A stretch of DNA of 64,000 nt from Martinezella calliandrae (GTDB taxonomy: Bacteria > Pseudomonadota > Alphaproteobacteria > Rhizobiales > Rhizobiaceae): contig NZ_JARFYN010000001.1 of the NCBI RefSeq assembly GCF_030272695.1, positions 1-64,000 of the forward strand. The letters are read 5' to 3'. How positions within the stretch are numbered: position 1 is the stretch's first letter; the number at the start of each line of letters is the position of its first letter. The position numbers and the translations under genes were made by a program. Positions 8,342 to 18,105 of the stretch are shown one piece after another. Under the pieces are notes generated by a model. That model had not been told where the DNA came from. It did not search any database and was given only the letters and a program-made list of their open reading frames with translations.

Positions 8342-10884
8342 CCGCGGCGGGAGCGCGTCTCACGCTTGCCTTTCGCCTGGCGCTGCGTGAATTGCGCGGC
8401 GGCCTCAGTGGCTTTTACATCTTTCTAGCCTGCATCGCCCTCGGTACCGGCGCCATCGCCGCCGTCAACTCCGTCTCGCGCTCGATTACCGACGCCATCT
8501 CGACACAAGGCCAGTCCTTGCTCGCCGGCGACGTCCGCTTCGAGCTCAACAATCGCGAGGCGACGCCGGACGAACTGACCTATCTGAACAGCCTCGGCCA
8601 GCTCTCCCAATCCACCGGCCTGCGCTCCATGGCCCGCATGCCCGATGGCTCCGACCAGGCACTGGTCGAGGTCAAGGCAGTCGACGGCGCCTACCCGCTC
8701 TACGGCACCTTCGAGGCCGATCCGGATCAGCCGCTGTCAACGCTGCTCGCTGCCAAGGACGGGACCTGGGGCGCGGTCGTCGCTCCCCTGCTGCTCGAGC
8801 GGCTGAACCTCAAAGTCGGCAGCGAGCTGCTGCTCGGCAATACGAAGCTGCGGATCACCGGCACGGTAAAGACCGAGCCGGATTCGGTGTCGGAGGGTTT
8901 CGGCTTTGCCCCACGATTGCTCACGAGCCGTGACGCTTTGGTCGCCTCGGGCCTGATTACGACCGGAAGTCTCGTCGAGCAGGTCTACAAGATACGCTTG
9001 GACGATCCCTCCGGCGACCTCGGCAACATCGCCGCCCGCGCCAATACGGCTTTCCCGCAGGCCGGTTGGTCGATCCGGACCAGCGACCGGGCCGCCCCTG
9101 CCCTTGCCGACAATATTACGCGCTTCTCGCAATTTCTGACATTGGTCGGGCTGACGGCTCTGATCGTCGGCGGCGTAGGCGTGGCCAATGCGGTGCGCGC
9201 TTTCCTCGATTCCAAGCGCACCACAATTGCCACCTTCAAATGCCTGGGTGCACCGGCCCTGGTGGTGGTGATGATCTACCTGATCCAGATCGCCCTGATT
9301 GCGCTGGCCGGCATCGCCCTCGGTCTCGTCCTCGGCGCCATCGCGCCATTGCTCGCTTCACAGTTCATGGCCGAATTTTTGCCGATCTCGACCGCACCAC
9401 AGCTTTATCCTGGCCCGCTGACGCTTGCAGCGCTCTTCGGCCTGCTGACCACGCTCGCTTTCGCCATACTGCCGCTCGGTCATGCCCGCGAAGTGCCGGC
9501 AACAGCGCTCTTCCGGGAACAGGGTTTCGAGACCCGCCGCCTGCCGAGCTGGCCATACTTGCTCGCCGCCTGCCTGCTGATGGCTGCCCTTGCAGCGCTC
9601 GCGATTTTCACCGCCTATGACAGCTACATCGCCGTCGTCTTTGTCGTCTCCATTGCCGCCGCCTTCGTGGTGCTGCGCGCCGTCGCCGCCCTGCTGGCGT
9701 GGCTTGCGCGCCGCAGCCCGCCCGTTCACTCACCCGCCCTGCGATTGGCGATCGGCAATATCCATCGGCCGGGTGCGCTCACCGCCTCCGTGGTCCTCTC
9801 GCTCGGTCTCGGCCTGGCGCTCCTGGTGACCTTGACCCTGATCGACGGCAATATGCGCCACGAGCTGACCGGGCGTATGAGCGAGCAAGCGCCGAACTTC
9901 TTCTTCGTCGATATCCAGGGCTCGGAACTCGACGGCTTCCGGAAGGTCGTGGAGGCGCAGGCGCCCGAGGGCAAGCTCGTGGAAGTTCCGATGCTGCGTG
10001 GCCGTATCGTCGCCTTCAATGGCCAAGACGTGACCAGCATGAAGGTACCGCCGGCCGGTCAATGGGTGTTGCGCGGCGATCGCGGCATAACTTATGCCGA
10101 GACCATACCGGAGAACGCCGCCCTGACGGAAGGGCAATGGTGGGGCAAGGATTATAGCAGCGAGCCTCTGGTCTCCTTCTCCGACGAGGAAGGCAAGGCG
10201 CTCGGCCTGAAGCTCGGCGACACCGTGACCGTCAACGTGCTCGGCCGAAACGTGACGGCCAAGATCGCGAGCTTCCGCAAGGTACAATGGCAGTCGCTGT
10301 CGATCAATTTCGTCATGATCTTTTCGCCCAACACCTTCAAGGGTGCACCGCATGCGTGGCTTGCAACCCTCACCGATCCCACCGCTACATCGGCACAGGA
10401 AGCCGCGATCCTGAAGAGCGTCACCAACACCTATCCGACGATTACCAGCGTCCGCGTCAAGGATGCGCTCGATGTCGTAAACACGCTGGTCGGACAGCTT
10501 GCCGCCGCTATCCGGGCCGCAGCCTCAGTTGCGCTCATCGCATCCGTGCTGGTGCTCGCGGGCGCGCTTGCGGCCGGAAATCGCGCACGAACGCATGACG
10601 CGGTCGTGTTGAAGACGCTCGGCGCGACGCGGGCCATGCTGATCCGCGCCTTCAGCTACGAATATCTGATCCTAGGTGCCGCAACCGCGGTCTTTGCACT
10701 GCTCGCCGGTTCTGTGGCCGCCTGGTATGTCGTCAGCCGCATCATGCATTTGCCCTCAACCTTCCTTCCCGACGTTGCCTTATCGACCCTCTCCATCGCA
10801 CTGCTGCTGACAGTCGGGATCGGACTGGTCGGCACCTGGCGTGTGCTTGGGCAGAAGGCAGCGCCGGTCCTGCGTGAACTCTGA
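8338..10884 (+). CDS. FtsX/MacB-type ABC permease, YbbP-like
   Basis: An 848-residue inner-membrane protein with the layout of YbbP: an N-terminal helix near residue 25, a periplasmic domain, three helices around residues 255-400, a short pair of helices (about 405-450), a second periplasmic domain and three C-terminal helices. It thus has two FtsX-like permease domains in one chain. It overlaps the ATPase gene by 4 bases, which implies translational coupling. There is no outer-membrane or adaptor partner nearby. Function is inferred from family. Confidence 0.87.
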   Translation: MTAAGARLTLAFRLALRELRGGLSGFYIFLACIALGTGAIAAVNSVSRSITDAISTQGQSLLAGDVRFELNNREATPDELTYLNSLGQLSQSTGLRSMARMPDGSDQALVEVKAVDGAYPLYGTFEADPDQPLSTLLAAKDGTWGAVVAPLLLERLNLKVGSELLLGNTKLRITGTVKTEPDSVSEGFGFAPRLLTSRDALVASGLITTGSLVEQVYKIRLDDPSGDLGNIAARANTAFPQAGWSIRTSDRAAPALADNITRFSQFLTLVGLTALIVGGVGVANAVRAFLDSKRTTIATFKCLGAPALVVVMIYLIQIALIALAGIALGLVLGAIAPLLASQFMAEFLPISTAPQLYPGPLTLAALFGLLTTLAFAILPLGHAREVPATALFREQGFETRRLPSWPYLLAACLLMAALAALAIFTAYDSYIAVVFVVSIAAAFVVLRAVAALLAWLARRSPPVHSPALRLAIGNIHRPGALTASVVLSLGLGLALLVTLTLIDGNMRHELTGRMSEQAPNFFFVDIQGSELDGFRKVVEAQAPEGKLVEVPMLRGRIVAFNGQDVTSMKVPPAGQWVLRGDRGITYAETIPENAALTEGQWWGKDYSSEPLVSFSDEEGKALGLKLGDTVTVNVLGRNVTAKIASFRKVQWQSLSINFVMIFSPNTFKGAPHAWLATLTDPTATSAQEAAILKSVTNTYPTITSVRVKDALDVVNTLVGQLAAAIRAAASVALIASVLVLAGALAAGNRARTHDAVVLKTLGATRAMLIRAFSYEYLILGAATAVFALLAGSVAAWYVVSRIMHLPSTFLPDVALSTLSIALLLTVGIGLVGTWRVLGQKAAPVLREL

Positions 10885-11061
10885 GAGCGCAACGGGGAAA
10901 TCGGCGTCGCTTTCCGAAAAGCCTTGTGCGCAGCCAACACGCTTCGTCCACTAACCGTGCGCCCGGGATTTACCCGATATTACACCGATTTAACCCCGCA
11001 GCCGCCGCTTAGGCCTTGTGCACCCGGCCTGAAAGCCTCATATTCTGTGCAGGCATGCTGG

Positions 11062-11117
11062 AGCTCCGCAGCGGCGCCCGGGACCAAAACGCCCGACACC
11101 GTACTCACATCGGAGCT
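11062..11117 (+). ncRNA. Structured leader of the Bax-inhibitor gene, ybhL-leader-like
   Basis: AGCTCCG at 11062-11068 pairs perfectly with CGGAGCT at 11111-11117, enclosing an inner GGCG/CGCC stem. The closing stem ends 14 bases before the start codon, next to the ribosome binding site AGAGGAAA. A conserved structured RNA called the ybhL leader has been described upstream of ybhL-type genes in Alphaproteobacteria; the gene context matches, but I cannot confirm the match to that family from memory of its consensus. Confidence 0.45.
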
Positions 11118-11131
11118 TAAAAGAGGAAAAC

Positions 11132-11875
11132 ATGGCTGACTTTCGCAACTACCCAAACCGGACGCCGCAAACAGGCGCGCAGACCGGCGCGATGATCGAT
11201 GAGGGCCTTCGAGCCTACATGCTCAAGGTCTACAACCTGATGGCGCTGGGTCTGGCGATCACAGGTTTTGCTGCTTACGGCGCCTTCTCGCTCGCATTCG
11301 CTGACGGACAACTTACGGCTTTCGGCCAGGCAATCTACCTGAGCCCGCTGAAGTGGGTCATTATCTTCGCGCCGCTGGCAATGGTGTTCTTCCTGAGCTT
11401 CAGGATCAATCGCATGAGCGTGGCCGCCGCGACGACAACCTTCTGGGTCTATGCGGCGCTGGTTGGTCTGTCGCTGTCGTCGATCTTCATCATTTACACG
11501 GGCCAGAGCATCGTGCAGGCCTTCTTCGTGACCGCTGCGTCCTTCGGCGCGCTGTCGCTTTACGGTTACACGACGAAGCGTAGCCTTTCGGCTATGGGCT
11601 CGTTCATGATGATGGGTCTCTTCGGCCTGATCATCGCCATGCTCGTCAACATCTTCCTGCAGTCTTCTGCAGTGCACTTCGCCATTAACATTATTGGCGT
11701 TGTGATCTTCGCAGGCCTCACCGCCTGGGATACGCAGCGGATCAAGGAAATGTATTATGAAGCCGACGACGTTGCCGTTGCTGGCCGCAAGGCGATCATG
11801 GGCGCACTGACGCTTTACCTGGACTTCATCAACCTTTTCATGTTCCTGCTGCAGTTCATGGGCGATCGCAAATAA
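11132..11875 (+). CDS. Bax inhibitor-1 / YccA family membrane protein
   Basis: A 247-residue inner-membrane protein with seven hydrophobic segments, the normal topology and length of bacterial BI-1 (TMBIM) proteins such as YbhL and YccA. Conserved parts include the N-terminal MLKVYNLMALGL helix and the C-terminal AWDTQRIKEMYY and LYLDFINLFMFLLQ segments, the latter holding the acidic pore residue. Homologues act as pH-sensitive calcium leak channels or modulate FtsH. It is preceded by a good ribosome binding site and a structured leader, and followed by a strong terminator, so it is probably monocistronic. Confidence 0.9.
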   Translation: MADFRNYPNRTPQTGAQTGAMIDEGLRAYMLKVYNLMALGLAITGFAAYGAFSLAFADGQLTAFGQAIYLSPLKWVIIFAPLAMVFFLSFRINRMSVAAATTTFWVYAALVGLSLSSIFIIYTGQSIVQAFFVTAASFGALSLYGYTTKRSLSAMGSFMMMGLFGLIIAMLVNIFLQSSAVHFAINIIGVVIFAGLTAWDTQRIKEMYYEADDVAVAGRKAIMGALTLYLDFINLFMFLLQFMGDRK

Positions 11876-11900
11876 CTGCCACGGCATGACTGATCCTTCG

Positions 11901-11924
11901 AAAAGGCGGCTTCGGCCGCCTTTT
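11901..11924 (+). terminator. Intrinsic terminator after the Bax-inhibitor gene
   Basis: AAAAGGCGGC and GCCGCCTTTT form a perfect 10-bp stem closed by a TTCG tetraloop, followed by CTGTTT. It begins 25 bases after the stop codon. Confidence 0.85.
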
Positions 11925-11997
11925 CTGTTTGCCTTGCTGCCTCACACACGGCTTTATATCCGCTTCTTGAAATCGCAGATCAGGCAAGAAAACGCAG

Positions 11998-12555
11998 ATG
12001 TCCTTCCGCCTTCGCAACGTTACCCCGACCGACCTTCCATTCATCACCTCGATCTATTGCGACTCCGTTCTGCACGGCACGGCAAGCTATGAGATCATCC
12101 CGCCCAACGAAAAGGAGATGGCAGGTCGCTTCCAGGCGATCCGCGACAAGGGCTATCCCTATATTGCTGCGGAGGACGAAGACGGCGCCTTTCTGGGCTA
12201 TGCCTATGCCTCGGCGTTCCGTACACGGCCGGCCTATCGATGGATGGTGGAGGATTCGATCTATCTTGCGCCCGAGGCCCGTGGCCGAGGCATCGGCAAA
12301 GTGCTGCTGGCAGCTCTGGTGGAAACCTCAAAGACCCTTGGCTTCCGCCAAATGATCGCCGTTATCGGAGGCGCCCACCCAGCCTCGGTCGCCCTCCACC
12401 GCGCCGCTGGCTTTGTGGAGACGGGCCTATTGAAAGGCGCGGGCTACAAGCACGGCCGGTGGCTGGACACGATGCTGATGCAGAAGGCACTCGGCGATGG
12501 CGCGGAATCCGACCCCGATCCATCGGTCTATCCGGGGACGTTGTTTGGGGGGTAG
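11998..12555 (+). CDS. GNAT N-acetyltransferase, phosphinothricin-type
   Basis: A 185-residue GNAT acetyltransferase. The acetyl-CoA pyrophosphate loop is ARGRGIGKVLL at about residue 97. The N-terminal pattern FRLRNVTPTDLPFITSIY followed by TASYEIIPP is typical of the phosphinothricin/methionine sulfoximine (Pat/YncA) subgroup, whose members acetylate amino-acid analogues. The C-terminal ALGDGAESDPDPSVYPGT tail is an unconserved extension. It is flanked by a terminator upstream and converges with the DUF2794 gene. Confidence 0.85.
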   Translation: MSFRLRNVTPTDLPFITSIYCDSVLHGTASYEIIPPNEKEMAGRFQAIRDKGYPYIAAEDEDGAFLGYAYASAFRTRPAYRWMVEDSIYLAPEARGRGIGKVLLAALVETSKTLGFRQMIAVIGGAHPASVALHRAAGFVETGLLKGAGYKHGRWLDTMLMQKALGDGAESDPDPSVYPGTLFGG

Positions 12556-12570
12556 CGCGGCAGGGAAAGG

Positions 12571-12975
12571 TCACTTCTCCACCAGCTTCAGCTGCTTATC
12601 GAAGACCTTCAGCACCTGGTTCAGGTCGTGGCCGCGCTTCAGGATCATGCCGCTGGTGTTGATCACGGAAAAGGCGCCCTGCTTGGCGGCGAGCTTGGGA
12701 TTTTTCTCGATGCGGAAAAGCGGCAGTTCACCGGAACGTTTGAAGACCGAGAAAACCGCCTTTTCTCTGAGATGGTCGATGGCGTAGTCGCGCCACTCCC
12801 CATCGCCGACCATGCGGCCGTAGATCCACAGGATCGCGTCCAGCTCCCTGCGGTGGAAGGTCACCGGCAGCGGATCCTTGCTCTGCTTATATTCTCTGAG
12901 ATCAACGACGACGGAAGAAGTGCTGTCGACGGAACGGCTTTCGCCGTGTCGCAATTCCGGCTGATCAGTCATCAA
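12571..12975 (-). CDS. DUF2794 domain-containing protein
   Basis: A 134-residue protein that is almost entirely the DUF2794 domain found in Rhizobiales and relatives. Identifying segments are VTFHRRELDAILWIYGRMV and WRDYAIDHLREKAVFSVF. Function is unknown; no membrane segment or signal is present, so it is likely cytosolic. It starts with two adjacent ATG codons; I kept the first. The upstream region holds several hairpins but no obvious partner gene. Confidence 0.85.
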   Translation of the reverse strand: MMTDQPELRHGESRSVDSTSSVVVDLREYKQSKDPLPVTFHRRELDAILWIYGRMVGDGEWRDYAIDHLREKAVFSVFKRSGELPLFRIEKNPKLAAKQGAFSVINTSGMILKRGHDLNQVLKVFDKQLKLVEK

Positions 12976-13136
12976 TCCCCCAGGGGTTGTGTCATGACAA
13001 GAAAGTGACAGTTTGCCTCAGCCACGGCAAATTGCAAGACCGGAGGCTGCTCACAATTTCTTGCGCTCGGAGGAAAGCGTCTTGGCGCCGCCGCATTTCA
13101 GTCAAAACGATGCCCGATTTTCCGGAACTATAGACA

Positions 13137-13296
13137 GCCGTTTGGCGCCGCCGCGCCAAACGGCCCGGCCGGGGCGTATCGACCGAACCCCAGCCCCGAA
13201 TGCGCCCTCGCCGGGCACCCTCTCTTTTTGGCGTCAGCCAAAAAAGAGAAGTTTTTAGCGCCTGCCGATATAGATGCTTTTCGGCGAAAGCCGAAA
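13137..13296. repeat. Cluster of three hairpins
   Basis: Three stem-loops follow one another in the 331-base gap (12976-13306). The first (13137-13164) is a perfect 12-bp stem, GCCGTTTGGCGC with GCGCCAAACGGC and a 4-base loop. The second (13221-13249) pairs TCTCTTTTTGGC with GCCAAAAAAGAGA. The third (13279-13296) is TTTCGGC-gaaa-GCCGAAA. The motif TTGGCGCCGCCGC also occurs at 13082-13094. The third may terminate the DUF1223 gene; the group resembles a mobile palindromic repeat more than a single terminator. No gene is present here. Confidence 0.5.
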
Positions 13297-13306
13297 TAAT
13301 GTTTGA

Positions 13307-14050
13307 TCACCCGTCCGTGCCGATCGTCAGTACGGTCGCGCCGATGATCGCCGACGGGTCGCCCGACGGCGTCGAGGACTGTAGCAGAACCGCCAGGCCC
13401 CGGCGGCCAGCCTTGTCCATGACATTGGCAGGCAGCACGACATTCATTTCCTTGCCGTCCCACATGCCGACGGTTTCGACGTCCGAAACAGCGTGCAGGT
13501 AGGTGATCTGCCGGCCGTTGTTTTCACCGGCCTTCGGAGAAACCTGCTGTTCCTTATCAAAATAGGCAACGACCACATTGGCTTTACCTTGGCCGGCGCC
13601 GATCTTGATCTCCAGCTCGTCACCCTTCATGGCCACATTCACGGGAACTGTCAGGCCCTTGCCATGGTGCTGGAAGTCGTCGAGCTTGGTGTTGATCGCG
13701 TCGAGATTAGCGCCGTTCATATGGTCGCGGCCATTGATGATCGCTTGCGGCGTATAGACCCCGCTGCGACCGAGCGTCCGGGCATAGGCATATTGGCGAG
13801 CCGTATTATCCTTGGACGCCATCGTGTCGTTCCAGCCGAGGTAGTTCCAATAGTCGACATGATAGGCGAGCGCGACGACATCGCCCTGACGGATCAGCTT
13901 TTGAAATGTAGCATCGGCGGGCGGACAGGACGCACAGCCCTGAGACGTGAAAAGCTCGACGACGCCCTTGATCTTGGCAGGCTCCTGCGCATGCAGCGAA
14001 CTTGCCAGCGCGATGCCTGCTAGAAGTGGAACCAAAAACCGTAGGCGCAT
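13307..14050 (-). CDS. DUF1223 secreted thioredoxin-fold protein
   Basis: A 247-residue protein with a signal peptide (MRLRFLVPLLAGIALASSLHAQ) and the DUF1223 core. The N-terminal strand ends in FTSQGCASCPPAD, a CXXC pair at C39 and C42 placed as in thioredoxin-fold proteins. The block YHVDYWNYLGWNDTMAS is diagnostic of DUF1223. Family members are periplasmic and probably redox-active, but no substrate is established. I chose the start that exposes the signal peptide. It appears to be a single gene with acnA upstream, beyond a terminator. Confidence 0.85.
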   Translation of the reverse strand: MRLRFLVPLLAGIALASSLHAQEPAKIKGVVELFTSQGCASCPPADATFQKLIRQGDVVALAYHVDYWNYLGWNDTMASKDNTARQYAYARTLGRSGVYTPQAIINGRDHMNGANLDAINTKLDDFQHHGKGLTVPVNVAMKGDELEIKIGAGQGKANVVVAYFDKEQQVSPKAGENNGRQITYLHAVSDVETVGMWDGKEMNVVLPANVMDKAGRRGLAVLLQSSTPSGDPSAIIGATVLTIGTDG

Positions 14051-14260
14051 GCCCTTATACCTCTTTCTCAGACCTTGAAAGCCATGTGCTGGCACGATCC
14101 CCGAAACCGCCCGCGCTTCTCAGGGTGTCCGTTAGGCCCTCATCAAGCCTGATAAATCTAAAACAAGAGATAATCGCTAAGCACGATGACGCAAAGTCAC
14201 GAAGGGGTGAGACGAAGGCCCGGAGAGGACAGCGTCGTACACATCGGCGTGAAAAACAAG

Positions 14261-14291
14261 ACGCCGCCGGAGTATGATACTCCGGCGGCGT
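14261..14291 (-). terminator. Intrinsic terminator of acnA
   Basis: A perfect 14-bp stem (ACGCCGCCGGAGTA with TACTCCGGCGGCGT, 3-base loop) begins 22 bases beyond the acnA stop. Read on the minus strand it is followed by CTTGTTTTTC. Confidence 0.85.
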
Positions 14292-14313
14292 GTATTAGTG
14301 GTTTTAACGCCAA

Positions 14314-17004
14314 TTAGGCCGCGAGATCGCGCAGAACCGTCTGCAGGATGCCGCCATTATTGACGTAGGTAACTTCATCCAGCGTGTCGATACGGCAGAT
14401 GATCGGAACGTCCTTCACCGTGCCGTCGCCATAGGTGATCTTGGCGATCTTGCGCTCGCGCGGCTTGATGTGTTCCAAGCCCTCGATCGTTACGGTCTCG
14501 TCGCCCTTTAGGCCGAGGCTGGCCCAGGTTGTGCCGTCCTCGAAGACGAAGGGGATGACGCCCATGCCGACCAGGTTCGAGCGATGGATGCGCTCGAAGG
14601 ACTGGGCAATGACCGCGCGCACGCCGAGCAGGTTCGTGCCCTTAGCAGCCCAGTCGCGCGACGAGCCGTTGCCGTATTCGACGCCGGCGAAGATGACGAG
14701 CGGAACGCCCTCGGCCTTGTACTGCATGGCCGCATCGTAGATCGACGTCTCTTCCTTGGACGGATAATGGATGGTGTAACCACCTTCCTTGCCGTTCGGG
14801 CCGAGCATATGGTTGCGGATGCGGATATTGGCGAAGGTACCGCGCATCATGACTTCATGATTGCCGCGGCGCGTGCCGTACTGGTTGAAATCGGCAACGC
14901 CGACGCCATGACCGATAAGGTAGGCACCGGCCGGCGAAGCGGCCTTGATCGAACCGGCCGGAGAAATGTGGTCGGTGGTGATCTTGTCACCGAAGAGACC
15001 GAGGACGCGGGCGCCCTTGATGTCGGAAACGCCGGCGCCGGTCTTGCCCATGCCCACGAAGTAAGGCGGGTTCTGCACATAGGTCGAATTATCGTCCCAG
15101 GCATAGGTCTGGCCCGGAGGCACCTGCACGGCCTGCCAGTTGGCATCGCCCTTAAAGACGTCGGCGTACTTGCTCTCGTAGAGTTCGCGGGTAACGTATT
15201 TCAGGATGAATTCCTGCACTTCCTGCGAGGTCGGCCAGATGTCCTTCAGGAAGACGGGCTTGCCGTTCTGGTCTTCGCCGATCGGCTCCTTGGTCAGATC
15301 CATCTGCACCGTGCCGGCGAGCGCATAGGCGACGACGAGCGGCGGCGAGGCGAGATAGTTCGCCTGGACGTCCGGCGAGATGCGGCCTTCGAAGTTACGG
15401 TTGCCGGAAAGAACGCCGGAAACGATCAAGCCCTTGTCGTTGATCGTCTTCGAGATCGGCGCCGGCAGCGGGCCGGAATTGCCGATGCAGGTGGTGCAGC
15501 CGAAGCCGACCAGGTTGAAGCCTAGCTTGTCGAGATCCGACTGCAGGCCCGACTTGGCGAGATATTCAGCGACGACCTGCGATCCCGGCGCCAGTGATGT
15601 CTTGACCCACGGCTTGGTCTTCAAGCCCTTGGCAACGGCGTTGCGAGCGAGAAGGCCAGCGGCGATGAGAACCGACGGGTTCGAGGTGTTGGTGCAGGAC
15701 GTGATGGCGGCGATCGCGACGTCGCCGTGGCCGATATCGAAATCCGTGCCTTCGACGGCGTAGCGGGTCGAAAGCTGGCCCGGCTTCTTGTATTCGCTAT
15801 CCATCGAAGTGGCGAAACCGGAAGCGATGTTTTCCAGCGCGATGCGGCCTTCCGGGCGCTTCGGGCCGGCCATGGACGGTACGACGTCGCCGAGGTCGAG
15901 TTCCAGCGTGTCGGTGAAGACGAGATCGGAACCGTCACCTTCGCGCCACATGCCCTGAGCCTTCGAATAGGCTTCGACCAGCGCAATGCGGTCTTTCTCA
16001 CGGCCTGACATGTTGAGATAGTTTAGCGTTTCCTTGTCGACGGGGAAGAAGCCGCAGGTCGCACCATATTCCGGACCCATGTTGCCGATGGTGGCGCGGT
16101 CGGCGAGCGGCATGTTGTCGAGGCCGGGGCCGAAGAATTCGACGAACTTGGAAACAACGCCCTTCTTGCGCAGCATCTGAACAACCGTCAGCACCAGGTC
16201 GGTCGCCGTGACGCCTTCCTTGAGCTTGCCAGTGAGCTTGAAGCCGATAACCTCGGGCAGTAGCATGGAGACCGGCTGGCCGAGCATGGCAGCTTCGGCT
16301 TCGATACCGCCAACACCCCAGCCAAGAACGCCGAGGCCGTTGATCATGGTCGTGTGCGAATCGGTACCGACACAGGTGTCGGGATAAGCAATCGTCTGGC
16401 CATCCTCTTCCTTGGTCCAGACTGTCTGGCCGAGATATTCGAGGTTCACCTGGTGACAGATGCCGGTGCCGGGGGGAACGACACGGAAGTTCTTGAATGC
16501 CTGCTGGCCCCACTTCAAGAAGCGGTAGCGCTCTCCGTTGCGCTGGTATTCCAGCTCGACGTTGCGCGCGAAAGCCTGCGGCGTGCCAAACTCATCGACG
16601 ATGACGGAATGGTCGATGACGAGATCGACGGGAACGAGCGGATTGATCTTTTCCGGATCGCCGCCGAGCGACACCATCGCGTCACGCATGGCTGCCAAGT
16701 CGACGACGGCAGGAACGCCGGTGAAGTCCTGCATCAGCACGCGCGCCGGGCGATAGGCGATTTCGTTCTCGACGGTACCCTTGTTGGCCAGCCATTCGGC
16801 GACCGCAACGATATGTTCCTTGGTGACCGACTGCCCGTCTTCGAAGCGCAGCAGGTTCTCAAGCAGCACCTTCATCGAAAACGGAAGCTTGGAAACACCG
16901 GGCAGACCATTGGCCTCAGCCTTCGGCAGGCTGAAATACACATAGTCTTTCCCGCCCACGGTCAGCGTGGAACGACAATTGAAACTGTCAAGAGATTTAG
17001 ACAC
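14314..17004 (-). CDS. acnA: Aconitate hydratase AcnA
   Basis: The 896-residue product is the normal length for AcnA/IRP-type aconitase, which isomerises citrate to isocitrate in the TCA cycle. The [4Fe-4S] ligands are visible as SCTNTSNP and [12 protein letters not shown]. Other active-site blocks include [22 protein letters not shown] and the C-terminal swivel domain with [13 protein letters not shown]. It is transcribed alone between two terminators and is divergent from ccmA with a 275-base shared upstream region. Nothing is missing or unusual. Confidence 0.97.
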   Translation of the reverse strand: MSKSLDSFNCRSTLTVGGKDYVYFSLPKAEANGLPGVSKLPFSMKVLLENLLRFEDGQSVTKEHIVAVAEWLANKGTVENEIAYRPARVLMQDFTGVPAVVDLAAMRDAMVSLGGDPEKINPLVPVDLVIDHSVIVDEFGTPQAFARNVELEYQRNGERYRFLKWGQQAFKNFRVVPPGTGICHQVNLEYLGQTVWTKEEDGQTIAYPDTCVGTDSHTTMINGLGVLGWGVGGIEAEAAMLGQPVSMLLPEVIGFKLTGKLKEGVTATDLVLTVVQMLRKKGVVSKFVEFFGPGLDNMPLADRATIGNMGPEYGATCGFFPVDKETLNYLNMSGREKDRIALVEAYSKAQGMWREGDGSDLVFTDTLELDLGDVVPSMAGPKRPEGRIALENIASGFATSMDSEYKKPGQLSTRYAVEGTDFDIGHGDVAIAAITSCTNTSNPSVLIAAGLLARNAVAKGLKTKPWVKTSLAPGSQVVAEYLAKSGLQSDLDKLGFNLVGFGCTTCIGNSGPLPAPISKTINDKGLIVSGVLSGNRNFEGRISPDVQANYLASPPLVVAYALAGTVQMDLTKEPIGEDQNGKPVFLKDIWPTSQEVQEFILKYVTRELYESKYADVFKGDANWQAVQVPPGQTYAWDDNSTYVQNPPYFVGMGKTGAGVSDIKGARVLGLFGDKITTDHISPAGSIKAASPAGAYLIGHGVGVADFNQYGTRRGNHEVMMRGTFANIRIRNHMLGPNGKEGGYTIHYPSKEETSIYDAAMQYKAEGVPLVIFAGVEYGNGSSRDWAAKGTNLLGVRAVIAQSFERIHRSNLVGMGVIPFVFEDGTTWASLGLKGDETVTIEGLEHIKPRERKIAKITYGDGTVKDVPIICRIDTLDEVTYVNNGGILQTVLRDLAA

Positions 17005-17279
17005 GAGAGACCCCGTTTCTGATAGCCAACACAGTCGTGCGAACGCCTATGCACTTAATGCACATCAGGATGCGGGTGCGGCCATTTCCGCTGTCCGCAC
17101 GTAAGGAGGAAAACCTTAAGTTCGGCACAAGGATGAAATTCACGCCGACCGCTGGCGTGGTTGCGGGTCTTATAGATAATTTCGTAAAGACTTGCCAGAG
17201 TGGCCAAACGCAAATTTGGACAATTTTTTGCGCGTTGCGGCAAGGGTAACTGCACTGGAAATAGAGAAAGCCTGACTTG

Positions 17280-17927
17280 ATGCATCTAAGCGCTGAAAAC
17301 CTGGCTGCAAGGCGAGGCGAGGACCTAATTTTCACGAATGTTTCCTTTGACTTGAGCGATGGTGACGCCCTAATCCTTACCGGTCGCAACGGCTCGGGAA
17401 AATCAACACTTTTGCGTGTTGTCGCCGGCCTCCTCAAACAGGAAAAAGGCCACGTCGCCTTCACCGATTCCAAGGGCGAATCCGACCGGATGCCGGGCGA
17501 AGTCAGCCACTACCTGGGCCATCGTAACGCCATGAAATCAGAACTTACGGTTGCGGAGAACCTACTTTTCTGGAAAGAGTTTTTCGGAGACATGATCGGC
17601 GGCGCCGGTCTTGCCATCGAGGATGCCGCCGAAGCCGTCGGCCTCGCCGGCATTACCCACCTCCCCTTCGGCTACCTCTCCGCCGGCCAGCAACGACGAT
17701 TCGCCTTCGCAAAGTTGCTGGTCGCCTATCGTCCGGTCTGGGTGCTTGATGAACCCACCGCGGCCTTGGATACGGCCGCGGACCGGCTGTTTGTGGAACT
17801 CATCTCGTCGCATCAGAAGGCGGGAGGGATCGTATTGGCGGCGACCCATCAGCCGCTGGGGCTCACGAATACACAGGAAATGCGGATGACGGGGTTTGTC
17901 GGAGTGAGCGAAGGGATGTGGGGATGA
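17280..17927 (+). CDS. ccmA: Cytochrome c biogenesis ATP-binding export protein CcmA
   Basis: The 215-residue ATPase of the CcmABCD haem-handling complex, which releases holo-CcmE. Walker A is GRNGSGKST at about residue 35, the signature LSAGQQRR near 137, and Walker B VWVLDEPTAALD. The ATG at 17280 starts the conserved MHLSAENLA; a TTG one codon earlier is less likely. It heads ccmA-B-C-D-G, but a 180-base mosaic repeat lies between it and ccmB. CcmE, F and H are not in the window, as in other rhizobia where cycHJKL lies elsewhere. Confidence 0.92.
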   Translation: MHLSAENLAARRGEDLIFTNVSFDLSDGDALILTGRNGSGKSTLLRVVAGLLKQEKGHVAFTDSKGESDRMPGEVSHYLGHRNAMKSELTVAENLLFWKEFFGDMIGGAGLAIEDAAEAVGLAGITHLPFGYLSAGQQRRFAFAKLLVAYRPVWVLDEPTAALDTAADRLFVELISSHQKAGGIVLAATHQPLGLTNTQEMRMTGFVGVSEGMWG

Positions 17928-17939
17928 TCGGAATGACGA

Positions 17940-18095
17940 TCCACCTCCTCTCCCCTCGGGGACAAGAAGCCCGAAGGGCAGATGAGGGGAGCGAGGAGGT
18001 CCTTGAGCGCCAACGAAAGGTCAATTCTGTCGCGGAAGGAAGCCCCCTAGTCCGAGCCTTCGGGCCACCTTCTTCCCAAGGGGAGAAGAAGGTTG
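17940..18095. repeat. Mosaic palindromic element between ccmA and ccmB (RIME-like)
   Basis: Two imperfect palindromic units in opposite orientation fill the gap. The first (about 17943-17998) pairs CCTCCTCTCCCCTC with GAGGGGAGCGAGGAGG around CCCGAAGGG. The second (about 18040-18095) contains ACCTTCTTCCC and GGGGAGAAGAAGGT and a related CCTTCGGG core. The composition and two-palindrome design fit the rhizobial intergenic mosaic elements (RIME) described in Rhizobium. It interrupts an otherwise tight operon. Confidence 0.65.
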
Positions 18096-18105
18096 GTGCC
18101 ACATT

